This document shows, one piece after another, positions 8,518 to 17,277 of a DNA stretch of 64,000 nt. Made by a program: the position numbers and the translations under genes. The stretch lies in contig NZ_CP117883.1 of NCBI RefSeq assembly GCF_028736215.1, positions 5,208,001 through 5,272,000 of the forward strand. The letters are read 5' to 3'. The first letter of the stretch is position 1. The number at the start of each line of letters is the position of its first letter. Under the pieces are notes generated by a model. It searched no databases and had not been told where the DNA came from. It worked only from the letters and a program-made list of their open reading frames with translations. The stretch comes from Mucilaginibacter sp. KACC 22773 (GTDB lineage: Bacteria; Bacteroidota; Bacteroidia; Sphingobacteriales; Sphingobacteriaceae).

Positions 8518-9327
8518 TTAACGACTTCCATCTAATTCATCACGCATCAGCTTATATATTTCTTCAATTTCCTCCCAATTTGTTTTTTCCTCCGGCTCAT
8601 GCCACAACTTTGAGAATTCACTATAAAAATCAAATTTCCTTTCCTCTTGCTCCTCAACCAGTCTTTTCTTGTCAAGAATGATATCTCCCCAATCTCTTGC
8701 TATGGCTAATTTTATTTGATTATCCATTGCCAGAAAGTAGTTCCGGGCAAATTCAATTATTCTTTTTCGAAAGTCATCGTATTCCATTTCACAACTCCCA
8801 TTTTTAGCTGTCCATAGTTTTGCACCATTTTCTAAAACGAAATCAGTTTCCCAAACTATTTTAACTTTATCGTCATGTCTAAAAAAATATAATGTCGGCC
8901 CGCCTAGTAAATGAATTCCCAAAAGTGCTCTTTCCCTGACCCATGAATATAATATATCGACATTGTCCATAAAGGCATCGTAATGAGCTTCGTCCCCATC
9001 CTCGTTAAGACTTTTCCAATGTTTAAGGTCTTTGTAAAATTGGGTTACGTTCTCAGCTAACTCATAAAAATTTTCAGGAACGGTTTCTCTTATATTTTTA
9101 AATATGTCCGAAAAATCTTCTACAAATCTGCTTACCTGATAATCAGAGTAAGGTGTTGATTTGTCTTCGAAGTATTCCATCGCCTCGCTGGTGTACTCGT
9201 AAATAGTTTGATCTCCAAAGGTGAGCCACAAGTCGCCATCTGTGAGAAAAAACCAGCTTGTAAAACGATCATTTTCGCCTATGGCACCCGATGTTTCCTC
9301 CGGTGGTTTTATTTTAAAGTTTATCAT
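8518..9327 (-). CDS. DUF5984-like protein of unknown function
   Basis: 269-residue soluble acidic protein. The start (MINFKIKPPEETSGAIGENDR), the WFFLTDGDLWLTFGDQTIYEY stretch and the central WVRERALLGIHLLGGPTLYFFRHDDKVKIVWET block resemble the DUF5984 family from memory. The C-terminus (residues 200-245) is charged and probably coiled. No catalytic motif is evident. It begins only 5 bases after the stop of the upstream protease gene on the same strand, so it is probably co-transcribed. The two are unlike in style and a functional link is not clear. The region is slightly more AT-rich than the protease gene. Confidence 0.6.
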   Translation of the reverse strand: MINFKIKPPEETSGAIGENDRFTSWFFLTDGDLWLTFGDQTIYEYTSEAMEYFEDKSTPYSDYQVSRFVEDFSDIFKNIRETVPENFYELAENVTQFYKDLKHWKSLNEDGDEAHYDAFMDNVDILYSWVRERALLGIHLLGGPTLYFFRHDDKVKIVWETDFVLENGAKLWTAKNGSCEMEYDDFRKRIIEFARNYFLAMDNQIKLAIARDWGDIILDKKRLVEEQEERKFDFYSEFSKLWHEPEEKTNWEEIEEIYKLMRDELDGSR

Positions 9328-9332
9328 TTTTC

Positions 9333-11756
9333 TTAATCCATCCCAATCGGCGATCCATCCGGCATATTCAACACTGGTGTCGGTTGAAATTTATCGGGGT
9401 TTTTCTCAAACTCATTGATTTGTGATAAACCGAACAGCAAATTAGCTTTATTGCTACCCGTAGCAGTAAGCGCCGCTGTTTTCATCCATTTTTTAAGGTC
9501 ATCTATCTGTAGTAACGCAATACCGCGCACGCTTTCGGGGGCGCTGGTTGTGGCAGCCAGGGTTAGTATCTGCCTAAGGGCAAGGTTATTTACCAGGCGT
9601 TGCAGTTCGCCTTTATAGCCTGCCGGTTGCGGGGCTTTCCAGGTTTGGGCTACCAGTTTATTCAAAACAGGTAAAAGGCCCGGCTGGGCATTATCGCGCG
9701 ATTGGTATTCAACCAGCCTGGCGGCGCGCTCGGGCTGTAACATGAACGATAAGGTTGCAGCAGCGGCAGATTCTGCAGCGGCCATCGGATCAAAAGTGAG
9801 GCCGGTATGCGATTTAAAGGTTTCCCTTGTACGCGGATAACCAATTGGTCGCGGTGGTATTTTCTCTATCAACTTTTCGGGCAGTGCCAATGCATCTGGG
9901 CTGATGGTACCCATCAGCGCATTAAAAGCCTTCCATTGCTCGGCAGGGGGCACAAATTTGGTAATGGTTTGTCCATCGTTTTTAAGTGCGAAAGTATAAT
10001 ACAATCCGCCCAACATTTTCGAAGCAGCCTCAGCCTGGAAACGGTGAATCAGGTACATCGGCACCAATACTTCCTCCAGTGTAGCCATAGGCGCATCCTG
10101 GCGGATGGCTTTTTCCGAAAAATTATCCAGCACATGTTTGCGTAATACCATCAGGCGGTTCAGTTCATCGGCAGCATTGGTACCGCTATCCCATAAATGG
10201 GCTTGTGGGTGAGCGCTGCCGGCCGGGCGGGCATCATCATCAGATATAAATAAAAAGCCTTGTTTAATGGTTTCGGTAATGATGCCTTTTAAAGCCTCAT
10301 CCTCATTGGTACCTTTAGCAAAATCCTGGTAACCATAAAGGATGGCACGTTTATCATATTCACCAATTTCGGTGCGATAAGCTTTACTGAGGTCGATAGT
10401 GCCATCAGCATTCAGGCTGATAACCGGTGGCGGATAATCCATTACCGATGCCCGGCCGTTTACACTGGCAGTAAAATTATGCTGCAAGCCCAGGGTATGG
10501 CCAACCTCATGGGCCGCCAATTGCCTTAAACGGGCAAGGGCCATTTTCATCATTTTATCGCTTGTTGGTTTGCCATCTTCATAAGGCTGAACCAATCCTT
10601 CGGCAATCAGGAAATCCTGCCTGTCGCGCAGGGAGCCAAGGGAAACCTGGCCTTTAATTATTTCGCCTGTACGCGGATCATCAATTGATGCACCGTATGA
10701 CCATCCCCTGGTTGAGCGGTGAATCCATTGGATAATATTATAACGGATGTCCATTGGGTCGGCATCCTCGGGCAGTAGTTTAACCTGGAAAGCGTTTTTA
10801 TAACCGGCAGCCTCAAAGGCCTGGTTCCACCAGCCGGCTCCTTCAATCAGGGCGTTACGCACAAGTTCGGGCGCCCCACGGTCAACATAATATATAATGG
10901 GTTTTACGGGTTCACTAATTGCCGCAGTAGGGTCCTTTTTTTCCAACCGGTGGCGGGTAAGCATCCTTTTCATGATAGGCTCATCAATAGGCGTTGCGTA
11001 ATCCATATAGTCCACATCGTAAAAACCAGACCGTGGATCGAAGTTCCGTTTTTTATAGCCATCGTCGGGTAGCTTAATAAAGGATTGGTGCATCCTTACT
11101 GTAACGGCATTAGCGTCAGGAGTTACCGAGCTAATCTCGTAACCTTTGCCTTTTCCGGCCAGGGTGATAGTAGCCTCAAATTCTGAATTATCCGGAAAGC
11201 TTTTTGTATTGGGTAAATACACAGCCGACCGGCTATCGTCAAAGCCAAAATTACCCTGGTTGGCATCATTCAACCTATCAGCAATTTTATGGCTGTCGCG
11301 CAGCAAAAAGGGGGTAAAATCAACCAAAACCCTATTGCCATCCTGGGCTACAACCGTTGTGCCCCAAATAGCCGATTGTGCAAAGGCTTCTTCTACAGAT
11401 TTTCGTTCTTCGGCATTATTGCTGATAGCCCGGTAGCTGTAATTGGGCTGCATCAATAATACCTTAGGACCGCTTTTTATGAATTTCACAATGCGACTGC
11501 CGCCAATTTGCCCCCTATCCAAACCCAGATCATTTGACCCTACACCCGCTGGCATCGAGTTCACGTAAAGAAATTCCTGGTCGAATTTATCTATCTCTAA
11601 AAAAATCTTCCCGGTTTTCTCGTCCCAATAGAAGTTAAAATAACCGGTGTATTTGGTAAAGCCTTTTGTTTTGGCACCAATCTCATCAGTTTGTTGGGCT
11701 TTAACATTCAGAACAAAAACTAATAAGGCAAAAAAGAGCAGGTAAACTTTTTTCAT
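9333..11756 (-). CDS. Secreted zinc-dependent metalloprotease (DUF5117/DUF5118/DUF4953 type)
   Basis: 807 residues with a signal peptide (MKKVYLLFFALLVFVLNVKA). The zinc site is HEVGHTLGLQH at residues 416-426, a complete HExxHxxGxxH metzincin-like motif, followed by a probable Met-turn in SVMDYPPP. The N-terminal DUF5118 and DUF5117-like regions (residues 30-330) and the C-terminal helical part match large Bacteroidota exported proteases of this group. It is expected to act in the periplasm or outside. The substrate is unknown. It probably forms a transcript with the downstream DUF5984-like gene (5-base gap). Confidence 0.87.
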   Translation of the reverse strand: MKKVYLLFFALLVFVLNVKAQQTDEIGAKTKGFTKYTGYFNFYWDEKTGKIFLEIDKFDQEFLYVNSMPAGVGSNDLGLDRGQIGGSRIVKFIKSGPKVLLMQPNYSYRAISNNAEERKSVEEAFAQSAIWGTTVVAQDGNRVLVDFTPFLLRDSHKIADRLNDANQGNFGFDDSRSAVYLPNTKSFPDNSEFEATITLAGKGKGYEISSVTPDANAVTVRMHQSFIKLPDDGYKKRNFDPRSGFYDVDYMDYATPIDEPIMKRMLTRHRLEKKDPTAAISEPVKPIIYYVDRGAPELVRNALIEGAGWWNQAFEAAGYKNAFQVKLLPEDADPMDIRYNIIQWIHRSTRGWSYGASIDDPRTGEIIKGQVSLGSLRDRQDFLIAEGLVQPYEDGKPTSDKMMKMALARLRQLAAHEVGHTLGLQHNFTASVNGRASVMDYPPPVISLNADGTIDLSKAYRTEIGEYDKRAILYGYQDFAKGTNEDEALKGIITETIKQGFLFISDDDARPAGSAHPQAHLWDSGTNAADELNRLMVLRKHVLDNFSEKAIRQDAPMATLEEVLVPMYLIHRFQAEAASKMLGGLYYTFALKNDGQTITKFVPPAEQWKAFNALMGTISPDALALPEKLIEKIPPRPIGYPRTRETFKSHTGLTFDPMAAAESAAAATLSFMLQPERAARLVEYQSRDNAQPGLLPVLNKLVAQTWKAPQPAGYKGELQRLVNNLALRQILTLAATTSAPESVRGIALLQIDDLKKWMKTAALTATGSNKANLLFGLSQINEFEKNPDKFQPTPVLNMPDGSPIGMD

Positions 11757-11802
11757 AGGGAGGCTAATCTGTTGTTATGCCCTAAAATAGGTATAAAAAC
11801 AG

Positions 11803-11824
11803 AAAAGGAGGTAAAATTACCTCC
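11803..11824 (-). terminator. Minus-strand terminator after the DUF4142 gene
   Basis: GGAGGT (11807-11812) pairs with ACCTCC (11819-11824) around AAAATT. On the minus strand the stem is followed by T-rich sequence (complement of the A-run at 11803-11806 and beyond). It fits intrinsic termination 28 bases past the DUF4142 stop. Confidence 0.65.
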
Positions 11825-11851
11825 CTTCCATTGTTATAAAATCAGCATTAA

Positions 11852-12457
11852 TTATTTCATACCTTTTTTTATTGCCTCTATCTCGGTAAGATGACCTTTT
11901 ATAGTAGGTAAAGTTTTTTCGGCAAAAGCCTTCAAATCTGCGTCTTTACAGTTTTTGGCAGCATCTTCAAACATCGATATTGTTTTTTTGTGCCCGTCAA
12001 CCATGGCATCTACGTAAGCTTTGTCAAAATCGCTGGCCGATTTTTTTGAAAGATCTGCCAACTCCTTTTGCTTTTCTTCGCTTGGTGCGGCTGGCAATGT
12101 AATGTTTTTGGTTTTGGCAATAGCCATCAATTCCTCGTTTGCTTTGCCATGATCGGCCACCATCATTGCTGCAAAATCTTTAACTTTTTGATTTAAGGCT
12201 TTGGTTTCGGCAACTTTACCTGCCGCAACTTCGGTCATACCACCGTTGGCAGCGTCAACAGCAAATTTTGCATCATCTTTATCAACAGCAATGCCTTTTG
12301 CGCCGGTTACGCCGGTAGTATCGTTAACCGCCATTGTTGATGTGTCTTTAACGGCATTGGTACTGTCGGCAGCATCTTTACTGTCTTTGGCACCGCCGCA
12401 TGATTGGAATGATAAGGCAGCAATTGCCATCATCGCCATTAAACTTAACTTTTTCAT
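11852..12457 (-). CDS. DUF4142 domain lipoprotein
   Basis: 201 residues. The N-terminus MKKLSLMAMMAIAALSFQSCGG is a lipoprotein signal with Cys at position 20. A low-complexity Ala/Asp/Thr linker (residues 22-60) leads to a helical DUF4142 domain with the typical FAAMMVADHGKANEELMAIA segment, a ferritin-like four-helix fold. The usual MxxDHxK motif is present. Members are often linked to envelope stress in Bacteroidota and Proteobacteria, but the biochemical role is unknown. Probably monocistronic. Confidence 0.85.
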   Translation of the reverse strand: MKKLSLMAMMAIAALSFQSCGGAKDSKDAADSTNAVKDTSTMAVNDTTGVTGAKGIAVDKDDAKFAVDAANGGMTEVAAGKVAETKALNQKVKDFAAMMVADHGKANEELMAIAKTKNITLPAAPSEEKQKELADLSKKSASDFDKAYVDAMVDGHKKTISMFEDAAKNCKDADLKAFAEKTLPTIKGHLTEIEAIKKGMK

Positions 12458-12771
12458 AGTAGTGATTTATTTATGTTTTTATAGGCAACAACTTTTACTC
12501 AGATAAGTTTTATTTTCTTATTTGTAAAATACATTAAGTTTATATAAATAAACTCTTTTCAAAGCAATGGGATTTGGATATAACGATGCCCCAAAGCCGC
12601 CAGCCTGGTACAACCAAACTGCCCTGGCAACTTTTTTACAGATTTTCTTTCGACGTTTTAGTTTTGATTTCTCACCTATTTACAATTGTTTACAACATTT
12701 TTCATAATACGATGAACTATGATTTAAACCACTCAAAATTTATATATTGGCCGCAGAAATATTCATACTAA
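12458..12771. other. Divergent spacer between DUF4142 and LpxR-like genes
   Basis: 314 bases. AGTTTAT (12537-12543) and ATAAACT (12548-12554) form a small perfect hairpin in a very AT-rich stretch, which is a possible regulator site. TATATTGG near 12750 is one base from the TAnnTTTG promoter form and lies about 20 bases before the LpxR-like start. A 65-codon frame at 12574-12771 has no protein-like features. Confidence 0.4.
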
Positions 12772-13725
12772 ATGCTAAACAAGCTTTTTTTTACGCTGGT
12801 ATGCCTGTTGGGCTGTACCACATTATTTGCCCAGCAACATAGCCAGGAATTTGGCATCCAAACTGATAACGACTCGTACCTGGGCCAGGGGTCTGATAGG
12901 TATTACACCAATGGTATTTTTTTTTATTACCGTAAGGCCTTAAAAGTTGCAGAATCAGGGAACCTTCAAAACAAAATTTTGGGCATCGAATTAGGGCAAA
13001 AGATGTTTAATCCACAATCGGGCTACGTTAGGGATGCAGGCGATGTTGACAGGCCTTTTGCCGCATACACCTATATTGGCGGTACCTTAAACCTGTTATA
13101 TAAAAACGAAAGCACCCTTAAACTTGGGGCGCAAATAGGGCTGGTTGGCCCGGCGGCCGGTGGCGAACCCGTTCAAAAACTTATTCATAACACTTTTGGC
13201 TTTTACACGCTAAACGGCTGGCAATACCAGATCAGGAATGATGTTGAGCTTAATTTATCTGCCGAATATAACAAGCTGCTTGCCCGTGCGTCATGGGCAG
13301 ATGTAAGCCTGGCCAGCTATGCCAATTTAGGTACCGGCTTTACCGGGGCCGGATTAGGACCGCTGTTTCGCCTGGGCAACTTTAACCAGCTATTCAGTTC
13401 AATAAGTACGCAAAGCACGGCATCGTTAACTCCTCAAAGCAATTTACTGCACAAACAAGAGTTGTTTTTTTACTACAAACCGCAAATAAACGCCATAGTT
13501 TACGATGCCACTGTACAAGGCGGCCTTTTTAGCAGCCACGACCCTAATAGCCTGGAAATTACCGGGACCAAAAAGCCCTTTGTTTTTAGCCAGCAATTTG
13601 GCGTAGGTTTTAGCTTTACACGCTTCACGTTTGATGTTGCCGCTATTTTCCACACCCGTGAAGTTAAGACGATGATACATTCGCACCAATGGGCGGCAAT
13701 AACCGGGGTTTATAGATTTAAGTAA
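12772..13725 (+). CDS. LpxR family lipid A 3'-O-deacylase
   Basis: 317-residue outer-membrane beta-barrel with a signal peptide (MLNKLFFTLVCLLGCTTLFA). The mature N-terminus holds the active-site pattern of LpxR: Asn33-Asp34 in QTDNDSYLG and Thr46-Asn47 in DRYYTNGIFF. A later His in VQKLIHNTF sits where the catalytic His is expected. LpxR removes the 3'-acyloxyacyl chain from lipid A in the outer membrane and can change how LPS is sensed. Amphipathic strands continue to a C-terminal WAAITGVYRFK that ends in an aromatic-containing strand, as usual for barrels. The key residues are present; activity is inferred. Confidence 0.83.
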   Translation: MLNKLFFTLVCLLGCTTLFAQQHSQEFGIQTDNDSYLGQGSDRYYTNGIFFYYRKALKVAESGNLQNKILGIELGQKMFNPQSGYVRDAGDVDRPFAAYTYIGGTLNLLYKNESTLKLGAQIGLVGPAAGGEPVQKLIHNTFGFYTLNGWQYQIRNDVELNLSAEYNKLLARASWADVSLASYANLGTGFTGAGLGPLFRLGNFNQLFSSISTQSTASLTPQSNLLHKQELFFYYKPQINAIVYDATVQGGLFSSHDPNSLEITGTKKPFVFSQQFGVGFSFTRFTFDVAAIFHTREVKTMIHSHQWAAITGVYRFK

Positions 13726-13799
13726 AATTCAATTTGAGGATTTGAAAATAACAACACTTAAAGACTTTAAGATGAATTGATTTTAAAATCCAAAATCCC

Positions 13800-15878
13800 T
13801 TACAACCTCACATTCATACCCACATTATAATTCCTCAAAGGCGAAGCGTTATAATACCTGTTGCCTACCGCATTTAAATCATTCCCAAGGCTATATTTTT
13901 GGTTCAGGATGTTATCCGCGGCGGCAAAAATCTCCAATCGTGTTTTACGGGCAATTGTTGGTTGCCAGCTAACCCTGCCTTGTAACAGGTTATAATGCGC
14001 GGCATATACTGTATTGGCATCGTTGAGCGGGATTTTTGAGGTGTAGTTATGCTGTGCAAACAACGAAAGATCTGCCGGGAATTTGAGTTGCAGGCTGGAT
14101 ACAAACACATGCCTGGGCACCCCCGTTAGCCTGTTGCCCGAATAGCTGGTGCTGGTAACCGTGTAATCGCGGAAAGTAAACCAGCTGTAAGTATATGATT
14201 CATTAAACTGCAGGCCACGGATAAAATGTGTACTATTCTGGCGGATAATCCAATCTGTAAACGACAATTCAAAACCTGGCTGATTGGTGCCGCCGGCATT
14301 GATATAGTGCTCGGTTTCGTCGGTATTTAAACGGCGTACAATGGCATTGCTGATGCGGTAATAAAATACAGAAGCATCGAGCAGCAAAGTCTCGTCCTGG
14401 TTGCGCAGGCGGAAACCGGTTTCGTAATTCCAGCCGGTTTGTGCCTGCAGGCTGGTATTTACAATATTATCAGTAGGCCGCACCTCGGCAGTGGTTGGTG
14501 TAGAGTAGCCGCGGCTTACTGATGCCCGCCAGATAAAGTTATTGGTAAGCTGGTAGCTTAAGGCAAGCCTTGGCATTAATTGTGGCGTAAAATTGCGGTT
14601 GGTAAAACCGCTTTGGTTAAGCGGGTAAATATTTTTAAAATCATAGTCGTACCAATTCAGGCTCAGCGCGGCTTCCGCGTGCAGGCGTTTAAATAGGTCT
14701 GCCGAATAGCGCCCGAAGATAAAATGCTGATTGGTATGAATGTTATCGCTGGTTTGGGTGGTATCCTTTACGCCTTTTTTATTGCCATAATTGCTAATCA
14801 GCGAATTGGTTTGCTGCCACTCAATTCCTAAATCGGCTTTCCAATCCAGGTTTTCCTGGTGATTGCCGGCCAATTCAAAATAAGTGCGCAATCCATAAGT
14901 ATTTTCCTTACGTTGCTCATAATTGGTAATAAATGGGTTGGCAAAATCAACATGGCTGCCAAAAACAGACAGCACGTTCCTGATCCTGTCGCTTAAATGG
15001 TATTCGTTGGTCAATCCGCCTAAATACATTTTAGTGGTGATACCAATTTGCTGTTGTATAGCTCCGGGTAAAGTTGCAGTTGGCTGCCGCGCCAGTGTTG
15101 GGTTGGCTGTAAACTGCGCCAGGTTTAAGCCGCCGGGCGTTTGGTAGGCCAGGTTGGAATATAGCCCCAGCACTTTTAACTCGTTTTTACCGCTATAGTT
15201 CCATTTATCGGCCAGTTGTATGTAATTTCGGTGCGTATCACTATGTTGCCTGTAACCGTGATAGGTTTGAAAACTTTGGCTGATATTAAACAGATTTGCC
15301 CCCGAACGCTGCTGAAGCGTAACCTTTTCGTGGAACAAGCCATAGCTGCCGGTATTAACGCCCGCCGTTAAATAACTACCATCATTATAGCGGTTAATAG
15401 AACTCAGCGAAACTACCCCGCCGGAGTTGGCGCCAAATAAGCTGCCATCGGGGCCTTTTAGTATTTCGATACTGCCTATGCTGCCTATATCAATAGCATT
15501 CAGGTAAGTGTTGCCCCCGGCATCCGTTAAGGGAATTTCATCAAAATAAATTTTTACATCCCTAACCCCAAACGGCGACCGCAACAAACTCCCGCGGATG
15601 GATAAACGGTAGCTCCCCGGCGAACGCTCCTCGGCCCGGATACCCGGAACGGTGTTCAATGCCGTTACAAATGAATTATCGGGCTGTAATTTTAATTGTG
15701 CAGCCCCCAATACACTTACCGAAGCCGGTACACTCAACACCGGCTGTTCACTAAGATAGCCGTGTACAGTTACAGTTTTTAGGTGCGTGGTATCTTTTTT
15801 TATTGTTTTTTTACTTTGGGCGGTGGCGTTTACAGCTATTGCAAGGGTCAGAAACCAGCTCAGGTACAATTTTATCAT
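13800..15878 (-). CDS. TonB-dependent outer-membrane receptor
   Basis: 692 residues with a signal peptide (MIKLYLSWFLTLAIAVNATA). A TonB-box-like region (KTVTVHGY) leads to the plug (about residues 45-170, with RLSIRGS and EILKGPDGSLFGANSGGVV), then a 22-strand type barrel ending in YNASPLRNYNVGMNVRL. There is no N-terminal CarboxypepD domain, so it is of the siderophore/vitamin receptor type rather than SusC. The ligand is unknown; ferric siderophore is likeliest. No SusD-like gene is near. A TACTTTTG promoter box lies 18 bases before the start. Confidence 0.88.
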   Translation of the reverse strand: MIKLYLSWFLTLAIAVNATAQSKKTIKKDTTHLKTVTVHGYLSEQPVLSVPASVSVLGAAQLKLQPDNSFVTALNTVPGIRAEERSPGSYRLSIRGSLLRSPFGVRDVKIYFDEIPLTDAGGNTYLNAIDIGSIGSIEILKGPDGSLFGANSGGVVSLSSINRYNDGSYLTAGVNTGSYGLFHEKVTLQQRSGANLFNISQSFQTYHGYRQHSDTHRNYIQLADKWNYSGKNELKVLGLYSNLAYQTPGGLNLAQFTANPTLARQPTATLPGAIQQQIGITTKMYLGGLTNEYHLSDRIRNVLSVFGSHVDFANPFITNYEQRKENTYGLRTYFELAGNHQENLDWKADLGIEWQQTNSLISNYGNKKGVKDTTQTSDNIHTNQHFIFGRYSADLFKRLHAEAALSLNWYDYDFKNIYPLNQSGFTNRNFTPQLMPRLALSYQLTNNFIWRASVSRGYSTPTTAEVRPTDNIVNTSLQAQTGWNYETGFRLRNQDETLLLDASVFYYRISNAIVRRLNTDETEHYINAGGTNQPGFELSFTDWIIRQNSTHFIRGLQFNESYTYSWFTFRDYTVTSTSYSGNRLTGVPRHVFVSSLQLKFPADLSLFAQHNYTSKIPLNDANTVYAAHYNLLQGRVSWQPTIARKTRLEIFAAADNILNQKYSLGNDLNAVGNRYYNASPLRNYNVGMNVRL

Positions 15879-15895
15879 ATAGTCAAATAGGTAGG

Positions 15896-15903
15896 CAAAA
15901 GTA
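15896..15903 (-). promoter_or_regulatory. -7 promoter box of the TonB receptor gene
   Basis: On the minus strand this reads TACTTTTG, matching TAnnTTTG. It is 18 bases upstream of the receptor start. No TTG -33 element is seen at the usual distance. Confidence 0.45.
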
Positions 15904-15963
15904 GTTGTTTTAACGCTAAATGTGTGTTGTGTTTTGGTAACAAGTTGGGGCGAAAAGCAGTAT

Positions 15964-16323
15964 TTACCCGGCTGACATCATCACATCGTATTCTTTTACC
16001 AGTTTTTTTGTCGCCCGTGCACGATAGGCAGTTATCAACAGGGTTTTAAGATCATCAGGCGATACCGTTTCAAGGCGTACCACCATGCATTTGTAATTGA
16101 TGTAATGATGGGTAATAAAGAAGGTATGCGGATCGCGCGCCATCCATTTTTCACGTTCGGTAGTATACACTGCAAGCAGTTCCTGCGCCAGTTTTACGTT
16201 GGTAAAAATCTTTTTATTTACATAAAAGGCCGGGTATTCAAAATGCATTCCCTCGGTAACGCCAGGCAAAGGGAGCAGTATGCTGCGCAGAAACTGCATA
16301 AAGATTGACATATCGGTAGCCAT
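15964..16323 (-). CDS. MmcQ/YjbR family protein
   Basis: 119-residue small protein of the MmcQ/YjbR (CyaY-like fold) family. Typical features are LPGVTEGMHFEYPAFYVNKKIF at the N-terminus, the KLAQELLAVYTTEREKWM middle and the C-terminal AYRARATKKLVKEYD. Members are annotated as DNA-binding, but the biochemical role is unsettled. It is divergent from the methyltransferase gene across a 42-base spacer. Confidence 0.8.
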   Translation of the reverse strand: MATDMSIFMQFLRSILLPLPGVTEGMHFEYPAFYVNKKIFTNVKLAQELLAVYTTEREKWMARDPHTFFITHHYINYKCMVVRLETVSPDDLKTLLITAYRARATKKLVKEYDVMMSAG

Positions 16324-16365
16324 AATTAAAGTTAAGTAATTTTCATATTATTCTTAATTTTCGCC

Positions 16366-16980
16366 ATGCAAAATCAGCTTCAGCAAACATTTGGCAATAT
16401 TGACATTTACCTGTTCGATCAGTTATTGAAAGGCCGGTTTGATGACTGCAAAACCGTATTGGATGCCGGCTGCGGCGGCGGCCGTAACCTGGTTTACTTT
16501 TTACAAAACGGGTTTAATGTTTATGGGGTTGATCAAAGCGAGGCGGCTGTTGATGCGGTTAAGCAATTATCCGCTACGTTAGCGCCGGGCAATCCCCTGT
16601 CAAACTTCGCGGTATCGGGTGTTGAAGATCTGCCTTATCCGGATAACACTTTCGACCTGGTGATTTGCAGCGCGGTTTTACATTTTGCAAAGAGTATTGA
16701 ACATTTCGACAACATGGTACACTCGCTTTGGCGGGTGCTTAAACCCGGCGGCTACTTTTTTGCCCGGCTGGCATCGGATATCGGGATTGAAAACCTGGTA
16801 AAACCTGTTGATAACAATAACCGTTTCCTGCTTCCAGATGGTTCTGAACGTTTTTTAGTAGATGAACAAATCCTGCTGCGCTACGGCTTTGCGCTAAACG
16901 GTACGCTTTATGAACCGATAAAAACAACTAACGTGCAAAACCTACGATGCATGACTACGTGGTGTTTGCAGAAGCAGTAA
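16366..16980 (+). CDS. Class I SAM-dependent methyltransferase
   Basis: 204 residues with a Methyltransf_11-type Rossmann fold. Motif I is VLDAGCGGGRNLVYFL (residues 31-46), the acidic end of strand 2 is in VYGVDQSEAAVD, and VEDLPYPDNTFDLVICSAVLHF supplies motifs II-III. The ending has no extra domain. The substrate is unknown; small-molecule methylation is likely. Divergent from the YjbR gene. Confidence 0.85.
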   Translation: MQNQLQQTFGNIDIYLFDQLLKGRFDDCKTVLDAGCGGGRNLVYFLQNGFNVYGVDQSEAAVDAVKQLSATLAPGNPLSNFAVSGVEDLPYPDNTFDLVICSAVLHFAKSIEHFDNMVHSLWRVLKPGGYFFARLASDIGIENLVKPVDNNNRFLLPDGSERFLVDEQILLRYGFALNGTLYEPIKTTNVQNLRCMTTWCLQKQ

Positions 16981-17040
16981 TTGCGTTTGCCATGATGATG
17001 GGTTTAAGTCAGGACGAGTAAGGGTTGCGTTCGTAAAAGT

Positions 17041-17061
17041 TAAATAGCAAAAAGCTATTTA
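17041..17061. other. Small hairpin in the spacer before the HD/Hsp90 gene
   Basis: TAAATAGC (17041-17048) and GCTATTTA (17054-17061) are perfect complements around AAAAA. It may be a weak terminator of the methyltransferase gene or mark the left edge of the AT-rich island. The T-run after it is short, so termination is uncertain. Confidence 0.4.
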
Positions 17062-17186
17062 TTTAACAATCAATAGGTCTCAATTGTCATATTTACAAAT
17101 TCATAACCCGCGCTGTTCGAGTTCTAAACAGTATAGGTGCTTGAGGAAAGGATCATTCTGCCTATTATTTATCAGCATAAGTTCAC

Positions 17187-17209
17187 ATTATGTCACAAGC
17201 TGACATAAT
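17187..17209. promoter_or_regulatory. Perfect 9-bp dyad upstream of the HD/Hsp90 gene
   Basis: ATTATGTCA (17187-17195) and TGACATAAT (17201-17209) flank CAAGC. The centre is about 80 bases before the start codon at 17278. The form is that of a dimeric repressor operator. No regulator gene lies next to it, so any binding protein would be encoded elsewhere. Confidence 0.5.
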
Positions 17210-17277
17210 TTAGGTATGATAAAGACATTGAGCAACAAAAAATATCATTTATTTACATTTACAAATAAAGCCAGAAT

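Noticed and set aside
12574..12771. 65-codon frame ending at the LpxR-like start
   Set aside because: AT-rich spacer sequence with no conserved pattern; the promoter-like TATATTGG lies inside it.
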